From the NCBI GenBank assembly GCA_001421175.1, contig LJKL01000016.1, positions 62,001 through 126,000 on the forward strand: a DNA stretch of 64,000 nucleotides. The letters are read 5' to 3'. A program made the position numbers and the translations under genes. This document shows positions 54,737 through 64,000 of the stretch, piece after piece. Origin of the DNA: Methanomassiliicoccales archaeon RumEn M2. Its GTDB lineage: Archaea; Thermoplasmatota; Thermoplasmata; Methanomassiliicoccales; Methanomethylophilaceae. The notes under the pieces were generated by a model. That model searched no databases, was not told the origin of the DNA, and saw nothing but the letters and a program-made list of their open reading frames with translations. The number at the start of each line of letters is the position of its first letter. Positions within the stretch are counted from its first letter, which is position 1.

Positions 54737-55147
54737 ATGCAGGACCAACTGGAGATAATGCACGGGAGCCTGTCCGTAAAGGTCCCTTCCAAACTTTTCT
54801 CGGGATACGACGCCAAGCTGGATTCAGCGGCTGCTGAGGAATTCAAAGAGATCCTAGGAAGCAGATACCCCTGGCTCAGCGCCAACTCCCTGGATGTTCT
54901 CATTGAGACTGCCAGGAAGAAATACATCGAGACCCTGGACGAGGAAACGAGCGGTCTTTCCAAGGTGGAAAGGCTTCGCAGACAGGGGAAGCTCGATTCA
55001 GCGAAACAGCAGCTTAGGCACAATGTGGAAAGATATCCGGAAGATCCGGACGTATGGTACGCCCTCGGGAAGATGCTGTGCGAGACCGGGAGGACCGAAG
55101 AAGGCTATGAGGCCTTCAACAGAGGAAGGTCACTCTTCCGCAAATAG
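54737..55147 (+). CDS. TPR-like protein downstream of pyrK
   Basis: A 136-aa protein; the last 65 residues (RQGKLDSAKQQLRHNVERYP and YALGKMLCETGRTEEGYEAF) look like two tetratricopeptide units. The first half is helical and unrecognised. It starts three bases after pyrK and overlaps the convergent gene at its end. Function unknown. Confidence 0.65.
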   Translation: MQDQLEIMHGSLSVKVPSKLFSGYDAKLDSAAAEEFKEILGSRYPWLSANSLDVLIETARKKYIETLDEETSGLSKVERLRRQGKLDSAKQQLRHNVERYPEDPDVWYALGKMLCETGRTEEGYEAFNRGRSLFRK

Positions 55148-55966
55148 CGCGTTAAGCGCCTCTGCGACCTCGGGGATCGTTGCCCCCCAAGGGACTGACA
55201 CGAGATCGCCTTCCATGCGGTGCCCGTTCTTGACCTTGCAGCATTTCGTTATGGTCTTCACGCCGTCATTCGGTGCGTAATCGGCAGGGCAGGTGTTTAT
55301 GAACCTTGGTTCAAAGCCGTAAAGGGATTCGAATATCCTCTTGGAAAGATGGCATCCCACCAGAGTGACATCCGCATCCGCATCCGGTGCGGAGTCCAAA
55401 TAGGATACCGGTACGGATGATTTCAAACCGGAGACCGCGCACGGGAACATGATCGGACCGGAGGTCACATCCTTTGAGAGGACGGCCATGTCCACGTCCA
55501 CACATTCCTGAATTATCGGATGCTCAACGAATCCCGAGTCGAGAGCTTTCTGCACAAGGACAGACAGCTTTGAAGGGGAAGGCGGAACGCTGTCTATGAC
55601 CCTAAGCCTTACAGGCTCCAATCCGAAGACGAAGCTCACGTGATCGAACATCCCCTTCACCACCACTGCCCTTCCGGGATGCCCTGCCTGTATCCGGGCC
55701 ATAGCTGGCACATTCAGAACGTCAAGGGCGTGGTCCTCGATGAGATCCGTATTATCCGGCAGAGAGACGATCTCGAAGGAGACCACGGGCCTGAACAATC
55801 CGGTCCCCTTCTCCTTCTCTATGCGCACCGTTGCATGATCGCTGCCGTTGATCAGGACCATTTCCTCTGTCCGTGTGTAAGCGCTCCAGGATCCGAACAT
55901 ACGTGCGATGTTCTCTTCCGTAAGTGGAAAATCAACTTCTCTGAAGGACACATCCTTGCAATGCAT
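55130..55966 (-). CDS. Conserved-looking hypothetical protein
   Basis: A 278-aa cytoplasmic protein. I do not recognise its family. It has no clear catalytic motif; notable parts are AHPGRAVVVKGMFDHVSFVF, CHLSKRIFESLYGFEPRF and a Cys pair CPADY/KCCKV near the end. The start at 55966 (MHCKDVSF) is chosen; an open frame continues upstream to 56083 but its N-terminus overlaps the region next to tRNA-Cys. Confidence 0.7.
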   Translation of the reverse strand: MHCKDVSFREVDFPLTEENIARMFGSWSAYTRTEEMVLINGSDHATVRIEKEKGTGLFRPVVSFEIVSLPDNTDLIEDHALDVLNVPAMARIQAGHPGRAVVVKGMFDHVSFVFGLEPVRLRVIDSVPPSPSKLSVLVQKALDSGFVEHPIIQECVDVDMAVLSKDVTSGPIMFPCAVSGLKSSVPVSYLDSAPDADADVTLVGCHLSKRIFESLYGFEPRFINTCPADYAPNDGVKTITKCCKVKNGHRMEGDLVSVPWGATIPEVAEALNALFAEE

Positions 55967-56061
55967 GCCATGTGATGCCTCCCACGGTATAAATCTGATG
56001 TCCGAGATAGGTGGAATGCAATAAAGTAGAAATAGGAATACTGGATTGGTGGAAACTGCGT

Positions 56062-56135
56062 GTCGGGATAACATAGGGGCCATGTGGTGGACTGCAGATC
56101 CTCATACGGGAGTTCAAATCTCCCTCCCGACCCCA
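56062..56135 (+). tRNA. tRNA-Cys (GCA anticodon) with unusual features
   Basis: Acceptor arms GTCGGGA (56062-56068) and TCCCGAC (56125-56131) pair fully. D arm ACAT/ATGT, T arm GGGAG-TTCAAAT-CTCCC. Anticodon loop CTGCAGA gives GCA. The anticodon stem GTGGA/TCCTC has a T-T mismatch, and the discriminator base is C, whereas tRNA-Cys nearly always has U73. CCA is encoded. A short T run follows. Confidence 0.85.
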
Positions 56136-56205
56136 CTTTTTAGAATTGTGTAGATTCTTGCTTCTCCGGACAAGTTTTATCACTATATCTGTTTATGATA
56201 TCCTC

Positions 56206-56706
56206 ATGGAAGTTCGCATCCTCGGTGTTGAGAACGGCATCCTGGACGACAGATTCGGCTGCAGGGGCTCTGAGTTCAGAGAGGATATGCCGACCAGGTC
56301 CTTCGGTTTCCTGGTTGAAGACGTGCCGCCCGGAACCGTGTGCCTCGCAGGGATATTCGACGATCCGGACTCCGTCCCGGTTAGCGGTTTCTTTTGGATA
56401 CATTGGTGCTTCGCCAATCTCAGAGAGCACGGGATGAAGGAGAACGCCAGCCTGAAGGGAGGCGACTTTGTTCAGGGAACCAACAGCTGGCACAGCGGGC
56501 TTTCCGATTTTACGAGAAAGGAGGCATTGGGATACGGGGGGCCGGCTCCTCCTGACAGAGAGCACGAGTACAGGTTCAGGATCTTCGCCCTATCCTCTGT
56601 TTTGGATCTCAGCGATGGATTCTATCTCAACGAGCTTATGAAAAAAATAAGGGGGAAAGTACTGGCACATGCCTCCGCATATGCCATGTACTCTCCGAGG
56701 GTTTGA
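56206..56706 (+). CDS. PEBP/YbhB-family protein
   Basis: A 166-aa protein of the phosphatidylethanolamine-binding (Raf kinase inhibitor-like) family: SFGFLVEDVPPGTVCLAGIF, DPDSVPVSGFFWIHWCFANL, YGGPAPPDREHEYRFRIFAL. The function of archaeal members is unknown. ATG 56206 lies about 28 bases after a TTTTATCA element, consistent with a leaderless transcript. Confidence 0.87.
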   Translation: MEVRILGVENGILDDRFGCRGSEFREDMPTRSFGFLVEDVPPGTVCLAGIFDDPDSVPVSGFFWIHWCFANLREHGMKENASLKGGDFVQGTNSWHSGLSDFTRKEALGYGGPAPPDREHEYRFRIFALSSVLDLSDGFYLNELMKKIRGKVLAHASAYAMYSPRV

Positions 56707-57515
56707 TCAGATCTCTCTGCGCTTCATGAGCAGATATGATACGACCAGAGTCACGACTCCCCACGCTACGGCCACACCGGTGGCCTTGAGAGGATCGTAA
56801 CCAGGTTGCATTATAGTCATGCCTTCCAACAACTCCTGTGAAACAGGCGGTACCACATTGGTGCCGTAAAGAACGGCATTGGATATGTGAGTATAGACAT
56901 AGTCTATTATGTACCACGGCTCGACGTTGTAAACGGCAAGCATACTGTAGAGTATATTCGTGATCAAAATAGGAAGAAGAACGTCAGGATAGCCGATGTT
57001 CCACTCTTCTTGACCAGGGAACTGAACATCATTGCCACTCCCGTAGCCGCGAATACATAGAGTATCGCGAATGCCAGAGACAGCAGTATGTTCGGTGGCA
57101 GCTCCTGAGTATACGCGAATACGGCAACTATCGACATTAGATAGTAGAGTGCCATTGCCGCTATACCGAGGATCAGCGCCGAGAACAGCTTCCCAATGAA
57201 AATAGGCCATTTCTTTATCGGCCTGGTGAATACCACCAGAGCGGTGCGCTCCTCATACTCTGAAGATATTGCGCCGGAGGCGAACATGGCCACAATTATT
57301 ACTACTAACAGAGAGACGAAGGACACGTAGTAGGCAAAATGATCCTTAGCTGTCATGCTCCCATTAAAAAGGACGGGCAATGCTGTTATGAGGCCCCATA
57401 CCAAGAGAAGAAGCAGACCTACCAGTATTATCTTCTTGCCGCGAACGTACTTCACGAGCTCGTTCTTTGCTACTACGTAGGCCTGTCTAAGATCATCTGA
57501 GAACTCCCCTGACAT
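56707..57515 (-). CDS. ABC-2 type permease; one apparent frameshift
   Basis: About 269 aa when the GG at 56972-56973 is read as three, which joins SAILTFFF to PILITNILYS. About six hydrophobic helices and an N-terminal RQAYVVAKNELVKYVRGKKI segment mark an ABC-2 permease. The stop of the ATPase lies four bases upstream in the transcript. Probably an exporter or membrane-biogenesis transporter; substrate unknown. Confidence 0.83.
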
Positions 57516-57519
57516 TGTA

Positions 57520-58458
57520 TCACCTCGACTCCTTTATGATGTCCAAATATCTGTCCTCAAGGGTGTTCCCGCTCTGAGCCAGACTGTATATCCCTATGTT
57601 CATGGAAACGACTTCCTTCATCAGCTGGGCCTGGGCCTCGCGGTCCCCGTCCAGACGGACTGTTATCTCCTTGCCCAGAACGGTGACGTCGGATATGTTG
57701 CTGAGCCCTTTCAGCTTCGATACCGCTTCATCTATGCTGCCAACGGTTTTGAGGACGACCTTCCTGCCTGAGCTGAACATGACCTTTTCCAATTCGTCGT
57801 GAAGCAGCAGCTTCCCATGATTTATCATGGCTACGCGGTCGCATAGGTCGCTGACCTCATACAGCATGTGGGAGCTCATCAGCACGGTAAGGTCCCTTTT
57901 GCCGTTCCTGATCCCTTTCAGGATCTGCCTCATCTCCGCCGTCCCCCTGGGGTCCAGACCTGACGTAGGCTCGTCAAGTATGATGACGCTTGGATTATCA
58001 AGAAGCGACTGACCTATGGCGATCCTTTGCTTCATGCCCTTGGAGAAGGTCCCTATCCTGTTGTCCTTCCACTCCGTCATCTTGACCTCTTCCAATATCT
58101 CGTCGGTCTGGGTCTTTATCGACTCGGAGCTCATGCCTATTATCTCGCCTATGTAACGGAAGGTCTCCGCAGGCGTCAGGTAGGAATAGAACTCAGGGGT
58201 CTCCACGACGGTGCCGGTGCCTCTGAGCGCTTCCTTCGGATTGGCGTTCACGTCGATTCCGTTGATGAGGGCGTTGCCCCCGGAGGCCTTGGTGAGGTTG
58301 GTGAGGATCTTGAGTGTCGTGCTCTTCCCCGCGCCGTTGGGCCCGAGGAAACCTGTGAAGCTGTTCTTCTCGATATTGAGATTCAAATCGTCTACGGCGA
58401 CGAAGCTCCCATAGGCTTTTCTCAAGCCGTGTATCTCGATTGGGTAACCGTTAGACAT
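57520..58458 (-). CDS. ABC exporter ATPase (ABC-2 system)
   Basis: A 312-aa ATPase of the NatA/CcmA group: Walker A GPNGAGKST, signature FSKGMKQRIAIGQSL, Walker B VIILDEPTSGLDP, and a C-terminal domain of about 90 residues. The signature reads SKGMKQR, as usual in this group. Encoded with its permease. Divergent from tbp. Confidence 0.92.
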   Translation of the reverse strand: MSNGYPIEIHGLRKAYGSFVAVDDLNLNIEKNSFTGFLGPNGAGKSTTLKILTNLTKASGGNALINGIDVNANPKEALRGTGTVVETPEFYSYLTPAETFRYIGEIIGMSSESIKTQTDEILEEVKMTEWKDNRIGTFSKGMKQRIAIGQSLLDNPSVIILDEPTSGLDPRGTAEMRQILKGIRNGKRDLTVLMSSHMLYEVSDLCDRVAMINHGKLLLHDELEKVMFSSGRKVVLKTVGSIDEAVSKLKGLSNISDVTVLGKEITVRLDGDREAQAQLMKEVVSMNIGIYSLAQSGNTLEDRYLDIIKESR

Positions 58459-58579
58459 CTTTATCGGCTCTTTATCGGCCCACCCTTAAAATATATTTCC
58501 ATGCGCGTATGTGAGAAACGCGTAGTTCATAGCCCGGGATCGGGCCCTTGTACCGAGAATAGACCCTTCTTTGCAAACG

Positions 58580-58589
58580 TATATAAATA
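58580..58589 (+). promoter_or_regulatory. TATA box of tbp
   Basis: TATATAAATA about 30 bases before ATG 58620. A near-consensus archaeal TATA box; the gap 58459-58619 holds nothing else I can call. Confidence 0.55.
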
Positions 58590-58619
58590 CCCTTTAAATA
58601 CACTCTTAAAGGTGATCCG

Positions 58620-59167
58620 ATGTCAAAAATGAATATTGAGAACGTTGTAGCCTCCACCTCCCTGGAGCAGGAACTTGACCTTAACGCCATCGAGGATGCC
58701 TTGACGGGGCGGAATACAACCCTCAGCAGTTCCCCGGGCTCGTCTACAGGCTCAAAGAACCCAAGACCGCGACTCTGCTTTTCAGAAGCGGCAAGGTCGT
58801 CTGCACCGGCGCCAAGAGCTACCTGGAAGTCAAAGCGGCCATAAGGAAGGTCAAAGAGGACCTCAAGAAGGCCAATATCTACATCACTGTCGACCCTAAG
58901 ATCGAGGTGCAGAACATTGTCGCGTCTGCGGACCTCGGACAGGAGATCAACCTCAACACCGTGGCCATCACCCTCGGTCTCGAGAAGGTCGAGTACGAGC
59001 CTGAGCAGTTCCCCGGACTCGTCTACAGGCTGGATGACCCCAAGGTGGTCGTTCTGCTCTTCGGATCCGGCAAAATGGTCTGCACAGGGGCGAAGATACC
59101 TCCAGACGTCGTACGCGCCGTTGACAGGATAGCCGAGGAGCTCAGGGCAGTCGGTCTGATGTCCTGA
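58620..59167 (+). CDS. tbp: TATA-box binding protein; one apparent frameshift
   Basis: About 182 aa (the normal archaeal size) when the G4 run at 58706-58709 is read as five. Two symmetric repeats follow: QQFPGLVYRLKEPKTATLLF with SGKVVCTGAK, and EQFPGLVYRLDDPKVVVLLF with SGKMVCTGAK. TBP recruits TFB and RNA polymerase to TATA boxes. As an essential single-domain gene it is unlikely to be truly broken. Confidence 0.95.
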
Positions 59168-59192
59168 TCCCGCTCCTTACGGAAGGAAGTGC

Positions 59193-60095
59193 ATGATCGG
59201 CGGCATAGCGGACCTCGTGGGCAACACGCCGGTGGTCGAACTCAGAAAGCTGGCCGCCGGTCTGCCTTCCAAGGTCCTCGTCAAGATAGAGGGCACCAAC
59301 CCGAGCGGCTCCGTGAAGGACAGGGCCGCCCTGGCAATGCTCAGGGATGCGGAGGCCAAGGGCCTCCTCCGGCCCGGAGGGACGATAATAGAGCCCACCT
59401 CAGGCAACATGGGGATAAGCCTTTCCATGATGGCTGCGGCCGAAGGATACCGGGCGGTCATCGTAATGCCTGATACCATGAGCGCCGAACGCATAAGCAT
59501 GATGAGGGCTTACGGGGCAGAAGTAGTTCTCACTCCCGGAGCGGAGGGCATGTCAGGGTCGATCGAGAAGGCGAAGGAGATCTCCCTGAAGGAGAACGGC
59601 CTCATCCTGGAGCAGTTCAGAAACCCCGCCAACGCGAAAGCCCATGTTACCGGCACTGCGAAAGAGATACTGGAACAGGTGCCTGACGTCTACGCGGTGG
59701 TCGCAGGCATAGGTACCGGGGGCACCGCATCAGGCATAGGCGAGGGCCTGAGACTCTACGGATCCAAGGCATTCGTGATCGGCGTGGAGCCTGCCGAGAG
59801 CCCGATGATAACCCATGGCGTGAGCGGGATGCACGGCATACAGGGGATAGGAGCGAACTTCGTTCCCGAGAACTATCGCAGCGAATATATCAAAGCCGTC
59901 GTAACCGTCCCGACGAAGGATTCCATGGACACGGCAGCGAGACTGGCCAAGGAAGAGGGCATATTCGCAGGGATATCCTCCGGTGCCGCCGTACGTGCCG
60001 CGCTCGACCTGGCGGCAGAGGTCAAGGGCAAGAGGATATTGGCCATCCTGCCGGACCGGGGAGACAGGTATATAAGCACGGGGATATTCGAATGA
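59193..60095 (+). CDS. cysK: Cysteine synthase (O-acetylserine sulfhydrylase)
   Basis: A 300-aa PLP enzyme that makes cysteine from O-acetylserine and sulfide. Motifs: [23 protein letters not shown] with PLP Lys, [27 protein letters not shown], and [13 protein letters not shown]. Overlaps cysE by four bases (ATGA). Confidence 0.94.
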   Translation: MIGGIADLVGNTPVVELRKLAAGLPSKVLVKIEGTNPSGSVKDRAALAMLRDAEAKGLLRPGGTIIEPTSGNMGISLSMMAAAEGYRAVIVMPDTMSAERISMMRAYGAEVVLTPGAEGMSGSIEKAKEISLKENGLILEQFRNPANAKAHVTGTAKEILEQVPDVYAVVAGIGTGGTASGIGEGLRLYGSKAFVIGVEPAESPMITHGVSGMHGIQGIGANFVPENYRSEYIKAVVTVPTKDSMDTAARLAKEEGIFAGISSGAAVRAALDLAAEVKGKRILAILPDRGDRYISTGIFE

Positions 60096-60733
60096 GCGAT
60101 ATGAAAATACTCCCTGAGGACCTGGCCGCGGTGATGGAACACGATCCCGCCATCATCGACGAAGAGGATGCCGTCAATTTCCACACCGGGCTGCACGCTG
60201 TCGCGATGTACAGGGAGAGCCATGAGCTTTGGCTGCAGGGCAAGCAGAAGGAGGCCCGGGCCATAAACTACAAGGCGCACATGCTCACGGGAGCGGACAT
60301 ACATCCCGGAGCGACGATAGGGAAATCCTTCTTCATAGACCATGCAACAGGCGTGGTCATAGGCGAGACCGCCGTGATAGGGGATCACGTCATGATATAC
60401 CAGGGCGTGACCCTGGGTGGCGTGTCCACAAGCAAGGGCAAGAGGCATCCCACCGTAGGGAATAACGTGGTCATAGGCGCCAATGCCACCGTATTAGGCA
60501 ATATAAGAATAGGGAATAACGTCCGCATAGGGGCAGGTTCTGTAGTGGTCAAAGATGTGCCAGACGACTGCACTGTCGTGGGCGTACCCGGAAAGATAAC
60601 GAAGCGCAAGGGTGTCTGCGTGGATACGGAGCTGAGACACGACGACCTTCCGGACCCCGTGAAGGAGAAGTTCTCCGAGCTCGAGAAGGAGATCAGGGAG
60701 CTCAAGAAACGGCTGGAGCACCTTGAGAGATGA
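60092..60733 (+). CDS. cysE: Serine O-acetyltransferase
   Basis: A 213-aa hexapeptide-repeat acetyltransferase that makes O-acetylserine from serine and acetyl-Co[41 protein letters not shown] and [14 protein letters not shown] show the left-handed beta-helix and active-site His. A C-terminal coiled region follows. Its product feeds CysK encoded just upstream. Confidence 0.94.
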   Translation: MSDMKILPEDLAAVMEHDPAIIDEEDAVNFHTGLHAVAMYRESHELWLQGKQKEARAINYKAHMLTGADIHPGATIGKSFFIDHATGVVIGETAVIGDHVMIYQGVTLGGVSTSKGKRHPTVGNNVVIGANATVLGNIRIGNNVRIGAGSVVVKDVPDDCTVVGVPGKITKRKGVCVDTELRHDDLPDPVKEKFSELEKEIRELKKRLEHLER

Positions 60734-60780
60734 CCTCCGAGCACAGTTTATAAACCGATAGTGAATGTCCGAATGCGACC

Positions 60781-62178
60781 ATGTCTCTGAAGATACATAA
60801 CACGCTGACCGGCAAGAAAGAAGATTTCATCCCCATAGAGGAGGGAAAGGTCAAGATCTACGTGTGCGGCGTGACCGTCTACGACGACATACACATGGGC
60901 CACGCCCGCAGCATGATCGTCTTCGACATGGTGGTCAAGTACCTCAGATATTCCGGGTACGAGGTCACCCACATCACCAACTTCACAGATGTCGACGACA
61001 AGATAATCAACAGAGCCAGCGAAGCGGGAATATCCCCTTTGGAGCTTTCAGCCGGATACATCGAGGAGTACTTCAGGGACTCTGAGTCCCTGGGGATCGG
61101 CAGAGCTGACATGTATCCGAAGGCAAGCGAGAGCATGGATGACATAATCTCAATGGTCAGGGAGATAATGGACAACGGCTTCGCATACGAGGCGGAGGAC
61201 GGCAGCGTCTACTTCTCTGTCAGGAAGGTGAAGGACTACGGCCGCCTTACCCACAGGAGCCTTGATGATATGGAATCTTCCGGCAGGATAGCCGAGGACC
61301 CCATGAAAAGAGACCAGATGGATTTTGCCATATGGAAGAGCGCCAAGCCCGGAGAGATCTCCTGGGACTCGCCCTGGGGGAAGGGAAGGCCGGGCTGGCA
61401 CATTGAGTGCTCGGCCATGATAAGAAGCCACCTGGGGGACAGGATCGACATACACGGCGGCGGTAATGACCTCATTTTCCCGCATCACGAGAACGAGATA
61501 CTCCAGACCGAGGCCTGCACCGGGGAGCCTCTGGCGAATTACTGGATGCACAACGGCATGCTGCAGGTGAAGGGGGAGAAGATGTCCAAATCCCTGGGGA
61601 ACTTCTTCAGGGTCAAGGAGGTGGCCTCGAAATACGACCCGCAGACGATACGCTTCTATTTCCTGAACACGCACTACATGAGCCCCCTGATCTACAGCGA
61701 GGACGCTCTGGCGGAGGCCTCCGTATCCCTGAAACGTCTGGTGAACAACTACCGTGATCTCCAGTCGAGAGCGAAGGCCGGGGCTGCCGGCTCGGACATG
61801 GGAGAGGAGACGGAGGAGGCAAGGATATCCTTCAGGGAGTCCCTTGACGATGATTTCAACAGCCGCGGCGCGATAGAGGCCTTGTTCGTGCTGGCCAAGA
61901 AGACCAACAAGGCGATGGCGGACAACACCCTATCATCGGAAGGCGCGGAAAGGGTCCTCTCCTTCCTGAGAGAAGCTGACGGCATACTCGGCATCTATCC
62001 GTCCGAGGAGCTTTCCGACGATGCCCTGGACAAGGTCATGCAGATACTCATATCCGTACGCGGGGAGCTGAGGAAAAGCAAACAGTACAAACTGGCTGAC
62101 GATATACGTGACAGGCTGACGGATGCGGGTATCGTTCTTGAGGATACCGCGGACGGTGTGAAATGGAAGAGAGCCTAG
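60781..62178 (+). CDS. cysS: Cysteinyl-tRNA synthetase
   Basis: A 465-aa class I synthetase. CGVTVYDDIHMGHARS contains HIGH, IIN and WHIECSAM mark the zinc and active site, and KMSKSLGN is present. Completes a cysteine block with cysK and cysE and a tRNA-Cys about 4.6 kb upstream. Confidence 0.96.
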   Translation: MSLKIHNTLTGKKEDFIPIEEGKVKIYVCGVTVYDDIHMGHARSMIVFDMVVKYLRYSGYEVTHITNFTDVDDKIINRASEAGISPLELSAGYIEEYFRDSESLGIGRADMYPKASESMDDIISMVREIMDNGFAYEAEDGSVYFSVRKVKDYGRLTHRSLDDMESSGRIAEDPMKRDQMDFAIWKSAKPGEISWDSPWGKGRPGWHIECSAMIRSHLGDRIDIHGGGNDLIFPHHENEILQTEACTGEPLANYWMHNGMLQVKGEKMSKSLGNFFRVKEVASKYDPQTIRFYFLNTHYMSPLIYSEDALAEASVSLKRLVNNYRDLQSRAKAGAAGSDMGEETEEARISFRESLDDDFNSRGAIEALFVLAKKTNKAMADNTLSSEGAERVLSFLREADGILGIYPSEELSDDALDKVMQILISVRGELRKSKQYKLADDIRDRLTDAGIVLEDTADGVKWKRA

Positions 62179-63185
62179 TCAGGAAGAAGGCGGAGCTCAT
62201 ACTCGGAGGCGACGTGCGGATCCCCGAGGGATTCAGAGCCCCGTTCAGGATCTCCAAGTCCACCGCCGGCCCCGGGGCGGGTAAACGCGGCGTTGTCTTC
62301 GCCTTCGGCGGCACAAGGGTGAAGAAAGGAATAGTGGATTCCGGCGGGGATTTCGAGCTCATCGTCAAAGAGGAAGGATACTCCCTTAACAGGAACGGGG
62401 AGACCTTCATTGACAATGTGACGATCGAACCGGTGATCTTCCACGCCCCCGGTCAGGCCTTCTTCAATATGGACAACAGATGCATATTCCGCTGCATATA
62501 TTGCAAGTCCCCGAACCTGGAGAACGGCAGCAGGGTCTCGGGAGAGAAGATGGCGTCCATGATCCGCGGCCTTCCGGAAGGCACCGGGATCGGCGGTATA
62601 GCGATCACCAGCGGAGTGGCCGGCGGCATCGAGGAAACCGTGAGGGGCATGATCGAGTGCGTTTCGGTGCTGCACAAGGAATTCCCGAACCTGCCCATCG
62701 GTGTCGAGCCGTATGTCAACGAAAAGAGCCAGATAGAGGCTTTCAGGAACGCGGGCGTATCTGAGATGAAGATAAACGTGGAAACGGCGAGGAAGGACAT
62801 CTTCGACCTTGCATGCCCCGGGCTCGATCAGGATACTCTGTTGGAGATGCTGGAGCACTCCGTCTCGGTCTTCGGCAGAGGCAAAGTGGCATCCAACATA
62901 ATCATCGGCCTCGGGGAGACGGACGGGGATGTGGAGGCGATGATGGAGAGACTGTGCGACATGGGCGTGGTTCCCGGGCTCAGACCTCTCAAAGCAGGCC
63001 CGGAAGAGCTCGTTCGGATATCCGGTATCCTGGGCGCACCCGCAGGCACGGACGCTGAGAGAGTGGTGAGCCTTGCGAAGACCCAGAAGAGGATCCTGGA
63101 GGAGCACGGACTTGATGTGTCCGGTTTCCGGACCATGTGCTTCGCATGCGGCTGCTGCGACCTGGTCCCTTTCAGGGACCTCTGA
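62163..63185 (+). CDS. Radical SAM protein of unassigned function
   Basis: A 340-aa protein. CIFRCIYC binds the radical SAM cluster and VSGEKM follows; NVETARKDIFD and LGETDGDVEAMMERL suggest the biotin synthase-like TIM barrel. Its C-terminal CFACGCCDLVPF may bind a second cluster. It overlaps cysS by 16 bases and is convergent with the PP-loop gene by 14. Substrate unknown. Confidence 0.8.
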   Translation: MEESLVRKKAELILGGDVRIPEGFRAPFRISKSTAGPGAGKRGVVFAFGGTRVKKGIVDSGGDFELIVKEEGYSLNRNGETFIDNVTIEPVIFHAPGQAFFNMDNRCIFRCIYCKSPNLENGSRVSGEKMASMIRGLPEGTGIGGIAITSGVAGGIEETVRGMIECVSVLHKEFPNLPIGVEPYVNEKSQIEAFRNAGVSEMKINVETARKDIFDLACPGLDQDTLLEMLEHSVSVFGRGKVASNIIIGLGETDGDVEAMMERLCDMGVVPGLRPLKAGPEELVRISGILGAPAGTDAERVVSLAKTQKRILEEHGLDVSGFRTMCFACGCCDLVPFRDL

Positions 63186-64000
63186 TCCTGCTGAGCATCC
63201 TCCCGGAAAGCTCGCAGGCTTTGCATTTGCTGCTAAGCGTCGACTCACCGCATTCGCATACCCTCATCTTGGAGGGACCGCGCCCCGCCTGGATCATGGG
63301 TCGGAGCTTATCGTAAGAGGACAGGATGCTGTGCCGCGTGCCCGGTGTCCTGGCCTCAAGTCCGTCTATGATGTCCCTGTACTCATTCCTGAGAGCGGCC
63401 TCCCAGTAAGGGCATATGCCGTCGTAGAAGGGTATGCCGGAAAGCATCGCATAAAGAAGGCTCTCCTTCTCAGGCAGGGTCCTCAGAGGATTGATCCGGG
63501 GTATCATGCCGGGCTGCACAATATTATGGGGACCCAGTCTTGCCAGTCTTTCAACGTCCCCTCTGACGAAGTTCATCATCACCGACTGAGCCATATCGTC
63601 CAGATTGTGGCCTGTGGCCAGGTATTTCGCCCCCACCTCCTTCGTTATCATGTTGAGGCACTTCCTGCGGAACACACCGCAGTATGTGCAGGGGCTCCCG
63701 GCGTCGGACAGGGGGGCGACCTGATCCATCGTGAGGCCGAAAACGTCGCTGAAGGAGATCTTGCGGAATTCTATCCCATTCTCTGCGCAGAATCTCTCGG
63801 CGATGTCTGCGCTCGGGGGCCTGTATCCGCCAATCCCCTCGTCCACCGTCACACAGCAGAGCTTTATCCCGTTCCTGCCGTCGAATACGGAGGCCATTAT
63901 GCTCAATAGGACCATGCTGTCCTTCCCGCCCGACACGGCCACGGCCACCTTGTCCCCGGCCCTGAGGTCCGCCTGGATCCTGATCTCCTTCTTGACCCTG
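63172..64000 (-). CDS. PP-loop tRNA-thiolase-like ATPase (TtuA/Ncs6/TtcA group), 5' end missing
   Basis: The frame is open to the window edge (base 64000), so the N-terminus lies outside; about 275 codons are visible. AVSGGKDSMVLL is the PP-loop. PCTYCGVFRRKCLNM carries a CxxC, and a C-terminal CECGESTLSSKCKAC forms a zinc site, as in TtuA and related tRNA-thiolating enzymes. These adenylate a uridine or cytidine and insert sulfur. Sulfur could come from SufS, encoded in the window. Confidence 0.87.
   Translation of the reverse strand, partial: RVKKEIRIQADLRAGDKVAVAVSGGKDSMVLLSIMASVFDGRNGIKLCCVTVDEGIGGYRPPSADIAERFCAENGIEFRKISFSDVFGLTMDQVAPLSDAGSPCTYCGVFRRKCLNMITKEVGAKYLATGHNLDDMAQSVMMNFVRGDVERLARLGPHNIVQPGMIPRINPLRTLPEKESLLYAMLSGIPFYDGICPYWEAALRNEYRDIIDGLEARTPGTRHSILSSYDKLRPMIQAGRGPSKMRVCECGESTLSSKCKACELSGRMLSRIRGP

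Overview
The window looks like a chromosome segment of an archaeon. It has a TATA-binding protein, AT-rich TATA boxes about 25-30 bases before start codons (several genes look leaderless), tRNA genes with an encoded CCA, an FtsZ-family GTPase beside a ribbon-helix-helix regulator, archaeal-type LeuS and ThpR, IorAB, and secreted BspA-type leucine-rich-repeat proteins. The mix of core genes with gut-type surface proteins fits the Methanomassiliicoccales/Thermoplasmatota best, but this is an inference: no methanogenesis or pyrrolysine gene is present to settle it.

Layout. 1-16.4 kb is core chromosome: ubiX (cut by the window edge), leuS, a tandem RHH regulator and a short FtsZ, a BspA-like surface protein, iorBA, tRNA-Leu, a His-rich protein with a CobW GTPase, an ABC importer operon with an apparently circularly permuted binding protein, a SpeD-like protein, a DUF362 ferredoxin protein and thpR. 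50.6-64 kb is core chromosome again: pilin-like genes, sufS, pyrD-pyrK, tRNA-Cys, a PEBP protein, an ABC exporter, tbp, cysK-cysE-cysS, a radical SAM protein and a PP-loop tRNA-thiolase-like gene cut by the right edge.

Between them lies the main discovery, an apparently integrated element of about 34 kb (16541-50628). The N-terminal 40 codons of a type IV pilin-like gene end at a GG at 16539-16540, and the missing body of what looks like the same gene resumes in frame at a GG at 50627-50628. Joining the two at GG restores one ORF of 158 codons. A serine recombinase gene lies about 2 kb from the right end, and this enzyme class exchanges strands across a 2-base core.

The cargo falls into modules: two surface proteins with a transglutaminase-like protein; an 11-gene overlapping operon (20189-32823) that combines intracellular LRR proteins (one with a degenerate AAA-type N-terminus, one fused to a glycosyltransferase and Sel1 repeats) with anaerobic ribonucleotide reductase, a dTMP-kinase-like protein, phosphoesterases, a radical SAM protein and a nucleotidyltransferase; a RloA/RloB (AbiL-like) pair and a CYTH protein; a CARF-wHTH regulator with an AbrB-like protein; an EcoRII/Dcm/Vsr restriction-modification set; a coupled SNF2 / EcoRII-N / GHKL (MORC-like) / HNH operon; and, at the right end, a compact, tightly overlapping operon that carries the recombinase.

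At least 15 single-base frameshifts break otherwise conserved genes, including leuS and tbp. Most sit in homopolymers and occur inside and outside the island alike, so they are best read as sequence errors. Broken genes are listed below as single loci.
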